A stretch of 64,000 nt of DNA from Pomphorhynchus laevis (GCA_012934845.2 WNNJ02003593.1:186001-250000); one strand, 5' to 3'; shown: positions 10,965 to 22,390, numbered from the stretch's first letter. The notes: a model not told the origin generated them from the sequence alone. Translations and numbers: made by a program.

Positions 10965-12227
10965 ATGAAAAAGTCAAGCAGTCAAAAATTTACCACCGGT
11001 GCTTCAAACAACTTACAAAATCAAGCTAATATGGAACGGAACTCAGGTATTTCCAATGTAACATCGAATTTTCAAGCCAAAGAAAACAAGGTTAGTCCTA
11101 TTTCGTCTAATTTTTTAATCTCAAGCACGGATGGAGAACTCCCTCCTGTGCCTAAAGTGGTGAATCTGGTAATAATCAGACTTCTTCAACCATTTGAAAG
11201 GAAGAATCTTTTCAATATTTTTCTGAGAGAGTTTACAAGCTCTTATAAAAAGAGAATTCTATTTAATTCGATAAAATATTTAGATTCCGAAATCCGGGTT
11301 TCTTTCAGCTCTCCAGATCTGGCAGCATCGTACCTAGAATTTTTCGAAACACACCTAAAAGAATTTGGGTCAACTACTTACAGGCCTATTCAGGCGACTT
11401 TGAAAATTAATAATTTTCCGCCCTTCGCAACGGAGGAAGATATCATTGCTCTCACATCTGAGTTCAAAATTCATAATATTCGCCCAATCCTGGGCAAGAA
11501 AGGCCAGGCTATACCAATAGCATTCTGTTCTACCGCAGTCGATCAGGCGGAATGTCTGGCTAAAAGCAAATGTAACCCCTTTCTGGGGTACAATCTTTCT
11601 TTCAATATCGTAGATGCTGATGACTTAACATACCCCCATTGCAATGGGTGCCACCTCTGGGGGCACTGGTCCTCGAACTGTACTAGGCCCCATACGTGTG
11701 GGGTTTGCAGCTCTTCCGAAGTCCATGAGGGGAAATGTTCTCTCCCCCCTCTGTGTTCCAATTGTGGTGGTCAGCACCCGGCCTGGTCTAGAAGATGTCC
11801 TATCTTCAAAGAATACAAATTAAGGCATTGTGGGGCACCGGTCAAACCGGCCCACTTTGCCGCTGCCAGCTTATCCAATTCAAACGGTTATGGTATGTCG
11901 GACACCGACATTTTCAAAATTGTTGACGCAAGACTACAGATATATAAAGACGAGATTCGAGCCTTAACGAACCATCTGATAGCGAAATTCGAGGAGTCCC
12001 GTTCTCCTCCATCGACGATTCTTACCTCTTCAAAGAGAGCCCCCCGTTCTAAGAAGAGATCATCTTCTAAACAAAAGTTGGCTTCCTTGAAGTTGGCAAA
12101 GAAAGATGATATATGCTGGGAGTTGTTGGCCTCAAAGGGAGATGAAGATAATGCCGGTGGGCAAGTGTCTTCTCCTGATAGGGCTGGGAGTGAGAAGGGC
12201 AACTTTCTCTCTCCTAGTTTCTGCTAG
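10965..12227 (+). CDS. LINE A ORF1: Gag-like RNA-binding protein
   Basis: About 420 aa nucleocapsid-type protein that would bind the LINE RNA to form the RNP. The central part (about residues 140-215) has the motif order of LINE Gag domains (TLKINNFPPFATEEDI is characteristic). Three zinc knuckles follow: CNGCHLWGHWSSNC, CGVCSSSEVHEGKC and CSNCGGQHPAWSRRC, about residues 225-285. The C-terminus is Ser/Lys-rich and basic (RAPRSKKRSSSKQK). The frame is open from 10929, but that ATG lies in the flanking DNA, upstream of and across the target-site duplication. The first ATG inside the element is 10965 (MKKSSSQ), which I take as the start. Confidence 0.85.
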   Translation: MKKSSSQKFTTGASNNLQNQANMERNSGISNVTSNFQAKENKVSPISSNFLISSTDGELPPVPKVVNLVIIRLLQPFERKNLFNIFLREFTSSYKKRILFNSIKYLDSEIRVSFSSPDLAASYLEFFETHLKEFGSTTYRPIQATLKINNFPPFATEEDIIALTSEFKIHNIRPILGKKGQAIPIAFCSTAVDQAECLAKSKCNPFLGYNLSFNIVDADDLTYPHCNGCHLWGHWSSNCTRPHTCGVCSSSEVHEGKCSLPPLCSNCGGQHPAWSRRCPIFKEYKLRHCGAPVKPAHFAAASLSNSNGYGMSDTDIFKIVDARLQIYKDEIRALTNHLIAKFEESRSPPSTILTSSKRAPRSKKRSSSKQKLASLKLAKKDDICWELLASKGDEDNAGGQVSSPDRAGSEKGNFLSPSFC

Positions 12228-12261
12228 GAGGTAGGCATCCCACTCCAGCTGTCGTAACACA

Positions 12262-14721
12262 ATGCAAAGTAGTCAAGAGCCTTTTTCACTGAATATACTT
12301 CAGTGGAATTCGGGAGGTGCTTCTGCTCTTAGCCTTCTATCTGGTAGAGATGCGGATGTTATAGTCCTTCAGGAGACGCGGTCTATCCGTATCCCCCAGG
12401 ACATTACTCGATTTATCCCCAAGCATATTTACACCCACTTCACTCCGTACATAACCCCTCCTCACGCCTCTTCATCTCAAGGTCTTTTAACCCTAGTTAA
12501 ATGCTCCTTAAGATCATCCCTTCTTTTAAACTATTCTTGTCCAGCCCTGTCTTGTTTAGCTGTTTCACTTTGTAAGAATGGTAAACGTATCAGCCTAGCC
12601 AATATCTATATTAGGCCAGGGGAAATTCACAAAAACCGTGATCTCCTGGACCGTATCTTGGGTAGTGGCTATGACATGTTACTCGGTGACTTCAACGACA
12701 GAACTGGTCGTTGGATTAATGCAGCACTCCGCAGAGCCAGGAACGATTACCTTATTCACAAACCACCGTCCCCAACTTTTCATTGCTCAACAACTAATTC
12801 TCTCCTCGACATATTACTGCTTCATAAGATGTGGTTGTTGAAACCCATCTGTACTGAGCAGTCGCGCCAAAAACAGACCATCTCTCATGACCTAATTCGT
12901 TGGCGGATAGAGGAAGATACGTTGCTTAGAAGGAGGTTTCACTTTGATCCCATCAGAGTGGCTTTCTTTCAGGCGGCTATCCAACACTTCCCCAGAATTG
13001 GTAATGAGAATTTGACCGAATTTAATTCCTTCCTCTCCTCGCAAGCTACCGCGTTTCTTTCGACTACCTATAAAGGTCATATTTACAATCCCACTCCAAC
13101 AAAACTCAAGGTTTTGGCTAAAATGCTACGTCTTCCCAATGTCTCTGTTTCCGCCAGGCAGGCCATCTCGAATGAATACTGGAGCACTAGATATAGGTTC
13201 CAGCTGAGCAGGGATAAGGCGAACATCGCTCACCTTAACCCTTCTCAGTCTTCCTTCTGGAAGATATTCAAGAAGGAGAAGTTTGTCTGTTGGAAGGATA
13301 GAGCTTTGGGTTGGATTGGTAGTATAGGCCTTGATAATGTTTTGAAGGAGTCACTATCCCTACATAATTATGGAGCCACTCAATCTCCCCAACCAATCCC
13401 GCCTTGGGGTGACTTCAGGAGCAGGGACTTATCTGTTACAGATATCCTTAACTCCTGGGGGCCACTTCCGGGCACCTCTAAATCCGTCGCTCCACTATCT
13501 TCTCGAGTCTGTCAGCTTTTGACAGCCGATCAAAGAAGAGAAGTGGCCGTCACAATGCTTTTAGCCTCACCATCCGATGTAGCCGGCATCAATATTAGTC
13601 GTAGAATTTTCTTACCAAAGCATAGTCCGGTTTCATGTCCCAAAGATCTGCGTCCCATTTCGATTCAAAACTCCCTCATCTCCATCTACGAAAAAGCGCT
13701 TGCGCGTAGAATCCGCGACCATTTAAGTAGGCGTAATTTGATCCCACCGAGTTTTCACGGGTTTGTCAAGGGACGCTCGGTTCATTCAGCAATAGGTGAA
13801 GTGCATCAGTTTTGTAGGGATAATAGCCATCAACTAGCTGTGGCTGTTTTCCTTGACTTTTCTGCTGCATTTGACCGCATTTCCATTCCCTTTGTTATCT
13901 CCTCTCTCAGGTCACTCGGGTTGCCTGCGAGAATTGTTAACAGGGTGGAGATATTACTGTTTACCAAGAGGTTCTACTATGAAGACGACCCTGATGCGTG
14001 TCAGTTCTACCCTATTACAGGTGTGCCCCAAGGATCCCCACTTTCTCCTATCTTATTTCTTGCTGCCTCCATTGTACTATTCAAGAATTTTAAACGTGAT
14101 CAACATCTAGTGGTATACGCTGATGATACCACGGCCCTGTTCTCTGGACGCAGGTGCAAAGATGTCGCTTCGGACATCAGCCGTTTCTTTTTAAGATTAA
14201 CAGACCAGCTGACCCTATCCAATCTTATTTTAAATTCATCAAAATCGCAGGTAGTTGTCTTTCATGGCACCCCTGCGACAAAGAAAAAATTAAAGAGACT
14301 AGCACTCTCAGCTCTATCTTCTATATTGACTAATCAACCACTCCCTACCTTCACAAGTCGAGTAAAATACCTGGGGTTCACTGTTACGGTGAACTGGTCG
14401 GCGAAAGCTGACCTGGATAGACTTAAACGTATCCTGAAGAAAGCTAGGTGGGCCCTGAAACGGGCTCAGCATCTGTCGTTGAATGGGAAAACCCAAGTGC
14501 GCCTCTGGGGTACTTGGGCTATCTCGGGATTAGTCTTCTTTTCGAGAGGACGTCCTCCAGAGCAAAGACTAAGGTTTCTCAAGCTCCTCATCTCGCGATT
14601 ACCGCGCATAGTCCGCCTAGATTGGATTCTTCGGGGGGTGATAGACCCCGGGTGGTTCAGTCGAAGAGCGGCGTGTTGGATGTGCTGGAGGGCTCAGATC
14701 CCGCTGGACCTGAGGCCGTGA
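12262..14721 (+). CDS. LINE A ORF2: AP endonuclease and reverse transcriptase
   Basis: An 819-aa enzyme that would nick target DNA and reverse-transcribe the element RNA at the nick. APE endonuclease at residues ~10-215: WN at 15-16, QETR near 37, GDFND near 142 and SHD near 208, all expected catalytic positions. RT at ~455-700: KDLRPISIQNS, FLDFSAAFDRI with the first Asp, GVPQGSPLSPILF near 586, and YADD near 618 with both catalytic Asp present. A thumb-like region (KYLGFTVTVNWSAKADLDR) follows, and a short C-terminus without the Cys-rich CCHC found in some clades; no RNase H. It starts 34 bp after the ORF1 stop, so reinitiation is likely. No interruptions seen. Confidence 0.9.
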   Translation: MQSSQEPFSLNILQWNSGGASALSLLSGRDADVIVLQETRSIRIPQDITRFIPKHIYTHFTPYITPPHASSSQGLLTLVKCSLRSSLLLNYSCPALSCLAVSLCKNGKRISLANIYIRPGEIHKNRDLLDRILGSGYDMLLGDFNDRTGRWINAALRRARNDYLIHKPPSPTFHCSTTNSLLDILLLHKMWLLKPICTEQSRQKQTISHDLIRWRIEEDTLLRRRFHFDPIRVAFFQAAIQHFPRIGNENLTEFNSFLSSQATAFLSTTYKGHIYNPTPTKLKVLAKMLRLPNVSVSARQAISNEYWSTRYRFQLSRDKANIAHLNPSQSSFWKIFKKEKFVCWKDRALGWIGSIGLDNVLKESLSLHNYGATQSPQPIPPWGDFRSRDLSVTDILNSWGPLPGTSKSVAPLSSRVCQLLTADQRREVAVTMLLASPSDVAGINISRRIFLPKHSPVSCPKDLRPISIQNSLISIYEKALARRIRDHLSRRNLIPPSFHGFVKGRSVHSAIGEVHQFCRDNSHQLAVAVFLDFSAAFDRISIPFVISSLRSLGLPARIVNRVEILLFTKRFYYEDDPDACQFYPITGVPQGSPLSPILFLAASIVLFKNFKRDQHLVVYADDTTALFSGRRCKDVASDISRFFLRLTDQLTLSNLILNSSKSQVVVFHGTPATKKKLKRLALSALSSILTNQPLPTFTSRVKYLGFTVTVNWSAKADLDRLKRILKKARWALKRAQHLSLNGKTQVRLWGTWAISGLVFFSRGRPPEQRLRFLKLLISRLPRIVRLDWILRGVIDPGWFSRRAACWMCWRAQIPLDLRP

Positions 14722-14845
14722 CATCATTATGAAGACTAAATGCTATTATGAATTGTCTTATTTGAACTGCATTTTTTTTTCTAATGTCTCTTTTCGTTAT
14801 TTTTTTAGTGGTTGTTAGTTATTTAAGAAATTCCTTATCTTATCT

Positions 14846-14859
14846 TAAATGTCATGCCG
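14846..14859. repeat. Target-site duplication, right copy
   Basis: Second copy of TAAATGTCATGCCG (see 10939-10952), marking the 3' boundary of LINE A. Confidence 0.85.
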
Positions 14860-14920
14860 AAAATGTAGCAAACACGGGCATTTTGCAAGAGTCCAAACAA
14901 AACAATTATACATCTGCTGC
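14860..14920 (+). mobile_element. Ty3-like gag remnant (fossil), right part
   Basis: Directly after the right target-site duplication, a plus-strand frame encodes a CRKCSKHGHFARV-like zinc-knuckle segment, as found near the end of Ty3/Gypsy Gag. With 10380-10938 on the other side, this shows LINE A landed inside an older Ty3-like gag. The fossil is broken, and I cannot trace a pol region to its right. Confidence 0.45.
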
Positions 14921-15397
14921 AATATTTTCTGCAATATCCAGCACCGTAAAAATTAATACGTCTTTACGTAACTTTCGTGTAAATCGATAGTAATTTGTTC
15001 ATAATTACTATCGATTTGGCACTGGCAACAAACGATTACTTGTCAAATATTATAATAGTTGGTTTGCTGCAAATATTCTAAATAAATCATTGAATCACAA
15101 CACTACACGATAAATTGTCATCCTCGCATGACTCGATTTTATTGAATTATATTCGCATTTTACAATTTGCTTGATGTCCGCAAAATCATTAGATTCAGAT
15201 TTTGAAAGCTATTGCGAAATTGTTGAAACAGTAATTCTAGAAGCATTCACAAGACACTTTAATTAAATAATCTAGGTTTTTAGCATTTCACTAGAATGTG
15301 AAGACCTTTACCTAGTGTAACATAAAATTCTTCGTAATCGCCGAGTTTTCTAAGTTTTCATTCTAGCTTCGACACTTTCTCTAAAAGGTTATAATTC

Positions 15398-15459
15398 AGC
15401 AATCGTCGACAAAGTTAAACAGCAATCGTCGACAAAGTTAAACAGCAATCGTCGACATA
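15398..15459. repeat. 23-bp tandem repeat, three copies
   Basis: CAGCAATCGTCGACAAAG begins at 15398, 15421 and 15444. The first two units are identical; the third is partial. Confidence 0.85.
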
Positions 15460-15554
15460 ATTGTTCTCAAGTAACCATGAGGTTATACGTGCATGCAAAG
15501 AAACAACGTTTACGGAGGATCAAAATATATCAATCTATCAGTAAATTCAAACAA

Positions 15555-15588
15555 AAATCCCGACTTAAATATAATTAAGTCGGGATTT
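15555..15588. repeat. Perfect 14-bp inverted repeat (hairpin)
   Basis: AAATCCCGACTTAA (15555-15568) and TTAAGTCGGGATTT (15575-15588) pair perfectly around a 6-nt AT loop. A T-run does not follow, so it is not an obvious terminator, and this is eukaryotic sequence. Function unknown. Confidence 0.8.
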
Positions 15589-16689
15589 AATTATTAAATA
15601 TAATTGAATTTATTGAAATTCAATTTATAAATAAAGCTCGAAAATTGTAAAATATTTGTTGACGTTTCCATCCTCCATTTAAGGAACAGCTGGTATGATG
15701 TAATCATTTACCCGGTAACTCAACAGCAAGGAAAATCTGAGATTCTCTAAATCGGAGCAAAATTCTCGAATGCAAAGGGAAGTGGCACGGTCAGGCGTAA
15801 AGCCAATTATTATTACTATTAAATTCTTCTTTGACTTGTCCCGCAGGAAAAGGCTTATCTTTTATAGAGAAACTCTTGTGGTCTACCCTTCAGAAACATT
15901 TAGCCTTAATAGCGACGGCGGCGTTTCGTTCGCGTGTATTGAATTGGGATTTGAAGCAATTCTTACTGGATAGTGATATCCAATTTACGCCTGCTGTTGA
16001 ATTCCCGAACATTTGGAAGTTTGGTAGTCAAAGAAAGCGAGCATGTATAATAAGATTTTCTCTTGACGGTTTTCATGGAAAGTTTTGCTCAAATATTATT
16101 ATGTGCCATACTCAAGAATCCGCCTGTATTTGTAAATACTGTTTATGTATATGCCAACAGCTCTTACATGCTCAAACTTGCATTCATTTAAAAACACTAT
16201 CCTATTGCAGCTTAACGACCTGAGTATTAATTTGGTAGATGCTTGCTTATTAACATTGTAGTGTTGTAATCAAGTTTTGATGTTAATCCTCCCTCATCGC
16301 CGTGACGGCAGAGTGGTATATTTTAAATAAATTATCTTAGATAAATTATCTCAGTTTATTATTACTACCTTTTACTACTACAAATATTGTAATTTTAACA
16401 AAAACAAGGTTGAGTCTTTCATTGTTGTATTCTGAAGTTTTTGTTATAGGTTATAAGCTATACCGCTCGACAGAACGTGCACAAGGAGATGTAGCATTCT
16501 GGTTTATGCTCGTAACGATTTACGTGGTAGATGTACGTAGAGAAAGTGATGTCCATATGAACAAACTGTGTGATTTGATATTATTTTTGAAAGTTAAAGA
16601 ATAACAATCGGTTCTATATATCGAAGTCTACTTTGAGTATAAGAGTGTATTCTTTTTTATATCGGAGTCCACTTTCGAGTGTGAAAATG

Positions 16690-17480
16690 ATATGTAATAA
16701 TCTAGCATCTTATTCGGATCGCAATATGTTGGTCTTTGATGACTAAATGACCACATTGATTGGGATAATTATGCACCCTTTGTGGATTGTGATTATAAAT
16801 CATTGGCTCTACTCGATGTAATTAACGAACTTGATCTCAGTCAGCACATCCGTGAATTTACTTGATTCCGTGGTAATTCGAGATATCTTATATATCTTTG
16901 TCTATCTACTCAGAGAAACATTGTTGGTCGATGCAGTTTTTGTGAACCAATCAGAAAGAGTGATCATCGTACCATTATGCTTGGTGTTTGTTTTGGTAAA
17001 TATGTTAAAAGGAAAGCTACTGACGATGATCCAACAATAAATCCTTATTGAACAAATATTAGCTATATAAGAAGTATTCTTGCTATTAATGGCGAAATTC
17101 ATGTTGCCGGTGTCGAACATGCTTGGCTGTATTTTAGGATACTTTAAATAGTCTAATGAAACGATACTCACTTATTAAGCGAATCCTTGCAAAACCTGAT
17201 AAGACATCTTGAATTAATAAACTATTAATTAATGCTCCCAAGCTAAGTCATTCAAACAGGGAGAAAACGGACTTCGCTATTTATCGAAGCTACCGTAACA
17301 ACGTAACATCCTTGAAAAGCGCAAAAAAAGAACAATTCAGCTAAGATCACATAAGGTGATTTTGTAGCAGAAAACAGCTACACTACCATAAGATACAGGT
17401 TTATTATAGTGGCTATTGTGGATATACATTTACTTAAAAGTCCACTAAATTACAAATTTGCAGTTTTACAAAAAATAAAA
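16690..17480 (+). pseudogene. LINE endonuclease fragment (CR1-like)
   Basis: The plus strand encodes, with breaks, the second half of an AP endonuclease: DHIDWDNYAPF (the DxNxPxIDW region), LLDVINELDLSQHI, then a SDHRTIML stretch matching the terminal SDH motif. Sequence after it resembles the linker before the RT but degenerates. This matches the endonuclease of the CR1/L2-like LINEs at 29760-32620 and 41170-44060. No RT follows. Confidence 0.55.
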
Positions 17481-17559
17481 ACAAACAAAAAAACGAAATT
17501 ATGATAATGCCAATAGGTTGATGTTAATGTGTGGGATGGTGTGAAACAGTTAAAAAGTG

Positions 17560-20340
17560 TGAATCATTGAAATTAATTACTAAGGGACAAAAATGAGCGG
17601 AAACTGTGTTTGAAGGATGGAAAAGAGGCAGTTGAGCGGATGACGGAAGGCAGTTTATTCTAGAGAAGATCGGTAATAAAGGGAACGGTGGTCACAACAG
17701 TTTGAATCAAATGACGGAACATGGAGATGAATAGAATCACATGAATGAAGATTTAGGGGGTGAGGCGGAATTCAGTAAGGATATGAAGATGCAAATAATA
17801 AGACGAGTTTGAGGTTTGGAGTCGAAACGTGATAGCAAGATACTGAATAGAATGCGGTTTTCCATAGTTAGTCAGTTAAGTTTATAGTTTAAAGATGATA
17901 TGTGATCAAAACGGCGGAGGCGAAAAAGGATACGCACGTCTAAATTCACAGGCGCTGAATATGAAGAAGAGATGATTTAGAGGAGAAAGCAAAAAGACTG
18001 AATCAATAGTCGATCTTATGAAACAATAGATTGAAGATAAGAGAGTAACGTGAGTTAAAATCAAGGGAGCTCATGATATGGTTAAAGTCGCTAAGTAGAA
18101 TATTGCAAGATAAGGTTTTGTCGTGACGAAGGGATTGAGATAAAGAAATTTGTATATATGAACTCCCCATAAAGTGAGATGATCGACAACAGGAATAACG
18201 GTCGAATTAAGAAATATCAAGGCAGGAGAGACAAGTATGATAGAAGGGATAATCCATAAGATGTTAGACTTTGAATCGTTTAAAGACACGAAGCGAGGAA
18301 GGATGCTTGGATATAGAGAAAATATAATTGGTAGAAGAGGTGGAGAAATAACCGATAAGATGATCCAGATAATGAGACTAAAATTGAATCTCATCAGTGT
18401 ATTGCTTGATGCAGGAATTACGGGCACATATAATGCTGAAAAGATCTTCAAGGAGAAGAGATAAAAGAATTAATTACATAACAGAAATTTGTGGAACGCC
18501 ACAAGAGAAAGAAAAGGGTGGAGAAAGACGCATTGTATTAGACACGGAAATATCTTTTAGAGAGATATGATACAGTAGAAAATAAAACTATAGTTGTGGT
18601 GGAGGGGTTGAAGGAGGATGGGATGGTCGACAATGCCGAAAAAGAGTAAGATCGAGACGTTTCCACTATCGACGGACAATAAGAGACACCAATAGAGAAT
18701 AGCGTAAATCATGAAGGGCAAGGATATCAAGAAAATAGTCGGATAGCCGGGATCCAAAGATGTGATCAAGGCGGATGACGATATGCTGTTAGGAAAAGCG
18801 GTTATATCAATAACACAAAGAATGTGAGTAAAGGTAGGAATGAGTAGCGAAGACATGACGGAATAGTTACAATTCCAAAAATCGGTGATAAGCGTCTGGT
18901 TATAAAGAAGACCAACAATCCAAAAGAATGATAATATCGCTCAATACAAGAGAAGGAGTAGAGGAGAGCGAGATATTTAAGAGCAGATTAGATAATTCAG
19001 CAAAGAAATTATTAGATGAAGAACTAGAGTCAGTATGATACATAAGATGCATATTCTTCTAGAATGATCCCTACTGAAAGATTGAAAGTAAGAAGCTCAA
19101 AGGTTTGTAGGACAAAATAAGTATTTAAACGACGAAGAGACAGAGATAGAGAGAGCGATGAGGCTACCATGATTACTGAATGAAACCCTACCATTTGATT
19201 GAGAACGGGACTTATCGATGACGGAATAATTGAAAGAACTAGGCGTCGAACCGAGATGTAACTACTATTAAGATGCCAAAATTCAGGGATGCAAATCATA
19301 TACAAAGATTGTTAAGAGAAGAGGTCAAGGTCTATAAGATGGAATGAATAGGTAGTCAGAGAAGACGAAGAAGATGTGAAAGTGGTCTCGGTCGAATTTT
19401 GGGTAGAAGCCGGACGACACAAAAATTTCTATCAATTTGTGTGATGACTAGGAAAAATTCATCGTTACGTTCACGAGAAAGTTTTCAATAACGAGAAAAT
19501 GCGAGGTTGGCAAATTTTAGTGGGAGCGATCAGGAAACATTATATAGTTAGAGGTCAAAGATAATAGTACAAAGCGTCTGGATAGAATAGAGGAGGTATG
19601 GAAGCGATATTTTAGGATAACCTTAAGTAAAGGAATGTAGGTGGTATCACTGTAGAAAAATCTTGACGGAAGAGAGATAAGGGTTTGATTTTATTAAAAA
19701 AGTGAAAGGTTGTTTACAGGAGTTAAAAGTTTAAGAATGAAGCGAAATGCGTTACCATCGTGATCAATGCGACATTTACATGATCATTTACGTGATCAAT
19801 GCGACATTTACATGATCAGGGATATTTTTCGAAATGATACAGCGATCGCGATATGCATAACGATTACGAGTAGCAGAAGAGTAAAGAGTACGTGGTGAAT
19901 CAGATGTAAATGAAGTAGTAGAAAGCAATTATGATGGAAACCAGTATACGATTTAAATGAAAATCTTGAATGTTCCGATTTGACAGATGAATTAAAAGCA
20001 TAATGTAAAAGTAGTGCTTTATGTAGGTTCATTCGTATAAAGGGTTGGATTAGCAAAAAAGAAAATTTGCATATGATGTGATGTCGTTGAATTATTAGAG
20101 TTAAGTGTAAAGAGACAAACCTTATAGATGTAATCTGCGGATAATTAAATCGCGGTTTGAGGTGTGATGCGAGAAAAAAGGAAAGGCGGGATGTGATAGT
20201 TTATTTCTGGGAAGTTGGCTTGGATAATTTGACGATAACCGAGCAACGAGATTTGTCGGATCATAGATTAAAGAAGTACAGGAAAGTATCAATAATGTAA
20301 TGATAAGATCTATACCATTGATACGTATCCCATGAATGAG
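17560..20340 (-). mobile_element. Degenerate CR1/L2-like LINE (relative of 47100-50480)
   Basis: Read on the minus strand, the order is an ORF1 RRM-like start (YRDRCIISKNIPDHV near 19850, cf. SRDRCVIVTNI at 51716), then endonuclease pieces (CIPEFWHLN near 19290, cf. CITDFWQSD at 48540; THILCVIDI...SLDPG near 18750-18850), then a post-palm RT piece (SKSNILWIIP near 18310, cf. NKSKIMWIIP at 50400). The distance between the endonuclease end and the post-palm piece is about 0.45 kb instead of ~1.35 kb, so most of the RT palm is deleted. The sense strand is very pyrimidine-rich. Many breaks; dead. Confidence 0.6.
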
Positions 20341-20364
20341 GCTCATCACATTGTTGAATTAATC

Positions 20365-22390
20365 TACTGTAAGTTAAAGATAAAGATTTTCTTAAATAAC
20401 CAATATTAGTGTTATATAATAACTAAAAAATAAAATAAAAAGAAACTTCTATCAAAACTACAGGAATAAAAAGTTCGTTAACCAGTCGCGAGTAAAGTCT
20501 TCATCAATCTTTAAGGCCTTAGGTCCAGCGGAATCTGAGCCCCGCCCCACCCAATCCAACACGCCGCTCTTCGACTGAACCACACGGAGTCTTTTCCCCC
20601 ATCCCGAAAAATCCAATCAAGGCGGACGATGCTCGGTAATTGCAAGATTAGGAGCTTAAGAAATCTTAGTCTTTGTTCTGGGGGAGGTCCTCTCGAAAAG
20701 AAGACCAATCCCGAGATAGCCCAAGTACCCCAGAGGCGCACTTGGGTTTTCTCTTTCAATGGCAGATGTTGGGCCCGTTTCAGGGTCCATCTAGCTTTCT
20801 TCAGGATACGTTTTTGTCTATCCAGGTCAGCTTTTGCTGACCAGTTCACCGTAATTGTGAACCCCAGGTATTTTACCCGACTTGTAGAGGTAGGGAGTGG
20901 TTGATTAGTCAGGATTGAAGTTAGAGTTGAGAGTACTAATCTCTTTAGTTTTTTCCTTGTCGCAGGGGCGCCATGAAAGACAACCACCTGCGATTTGTTG
21001 GAGTTTAAAACAAGGTTGGACAAGGACAGCTGATCATTCAATTTTGTAAAGAAACGGCTGATGTTATAGACTACATCTTTGCACCTGCGTCCAGAGAACA
21101 GGGCTGTGGTATCATCAGCGTATACCACAAGATGTTGATCGCGTTTGAATTTTTTGTAGAGTTCAATGGAGGCAGCAAGATACAAGATTGGAGAAAGTGG
21201 GGAGCCTTGAGGCAAACCTGTAATAGGGTAGTACTGACGTGCATCTGGGTCGTCTTCGTAGAAGAATCGCTTGGTGTACATCAATATTTCCACGCTGTTA
21301 ACAATTCTCGCAGGCAACCCGAGGGACCTGAGAGAAGTGATAACAAAAGGGATGGAAATGCGGTCAAATGCGCAGAGAAGTTAAGAAAAATAGCCAAAGC
21401 AAGCTGATGACTGTTATCATGACAAAACTGATCCACTTCGCCTATTGCTGAATGTACCGAGCGATATTTCACGTACCCATGAAAACCTGGTGGGATTAAA
21501 TTTCGCCTACTTAGATTATCACGGATTTTACGCGCAAGCGTTTTGTCGTAAATGGAGATGAGGGAGTTTTGAATCAAAATGGGTCGCAGATCTTTAGGAC
21601 ATGAAATCACCTTCTTTTTTGGTATGAAAACACGACGGCTGATGTTTATTCCAGCAATGTCGGACGGGGAGGCTTATAGCATTGTTATGGCGACCTCTTT
21701 CCTTTGACAGCCAGTCAATGCTGACAAACACTAGTGGAGAGTGGTGCATGGGTTCTGGAGGTGCCCGGGAGTGGCCCCCAGGAGTTAAGGATACCTGTAA
21801 CAGACAAATCCCTACTCCTGAAGTCACACCAAGGCGGGATTGGTTGGGATGATAGGGTGGCTCCATAATTGTGTAGGGAAAGTGACTCCTCCAAAACTTT
21901 ATCAAGGCTTATTCTACCAATCCAGCCTAATGCTCTATCCTTCCAATAAACAAACTTCTCCTTCTTGAATATCTTCCAGAAGGAATACCGAGAAGGGTTA
22001 AGGCGAGAAATGCTTGCCTTAACTTTGTTCAGCTGGAACATATATCTAGTGCTTTAGTATTCATTCGAGAGTGCTTGTCTGGCGGAAACAGAGAGATTAG
22101 GAAGGCGTAGCATTTTAGCTAGGACCTTGAGTTTTGTTGAAGTGGGATTGTATAAGCGACCTTTATAGGTAGTCGATAGTATCGCGGTAGCTTGTGAAGA
22201 TATGTAGGTATTAAATTCGGTCAAACTCTCATTCCCTATTCGGGGGAAGAGTTGGATAGATGCCTGCAAGAAGGCCACCCTGATAGGATCAAAGTGGAAC
22301 CATCTACTCAGCAACGTATCTTTCTCTAACCGCTAACGAATTAGGTCATGAGAGGTGGTCTGAAGTTGGCGCGACTGCTTAGTCGCGCCA
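20365..22390 (-). mobile_element. 5'-truncated relative of LINE A (LINE B)
   Basis: Minus-strand copy related to LINE A ORF2, starting at the position of SHDLIR at the end of the endonuclease and running to the 3' end. Frames are split among 22054-22314, 21715-22041, 21594-21905, 21281-21610 and 20511-21317, so there are at least four breaks. The last piece keeps YADD, KYLGFTITVNWSAKADLDR and the C-terminus ending IPLDLRP. Its 3' sequence ends in the same TTATTTAAGAAA/TTATCTT region as LINE A. At its truncated 5' end the sequence folds back on itself (22360-22440). Confidence 0.8.

Larger units (their letters stand above)
10953..14845 (+). mobile_element. Complete APE-type LINE with two intact ORFs (LINE A)
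   Basis: A 3.9-kb non-LTR retrotransposon bounded by a perfect 14-bp target-site duplication. It has ORF1 (Gag-like, three zinc knuckles) and ORF2 (AP endonuclease plus RT), both uninterrupted and separated by 34 bp. No RNase H domain is visible. The 3' end has no long poly(A). It ends in a TTATTTAAGAAA-TTATCTT sequence that is shared with the 3' end of the diverged copy at 20365-22390, which supports the boundary. The 5' leader before ORF1 is only 12 nt, so slight 5' truncation is possible. Within APE LINEs it fits the Jockey/I/R1 group; I cannot fix the clade by eye. Intact ORFs plus an intact TSD imply a young, possibly competent insertion. Confidence 0.88.
14921..16689. other. Unassigned sequence with small repeats
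   Basis: Two open frames (15770-15973 and 15831-16223) overlap in different frames, lack recognisable motifs and are not supported as genes. The region contains a 23-bp triplicate (15398-15459) and a perfect 14-bp hairpin (15555-15588). It may be further remains of the Ty3-like fossil, but nothing in it proves that. Confidence 0.35.

Noticed and set aside
11543-12202. Open frames antisense to LINE A ORF1
   Set aside because: Shadows of the zinc-knuckle and C-terminal coding sequence; no independent motifs.
15770-16223. Two overlapping open frames (67 and 130 codons)
   Set aside because: Different frames, no recognisable domain, no codon pattern or homologue I can name; open length is not remarkable for this base composition.
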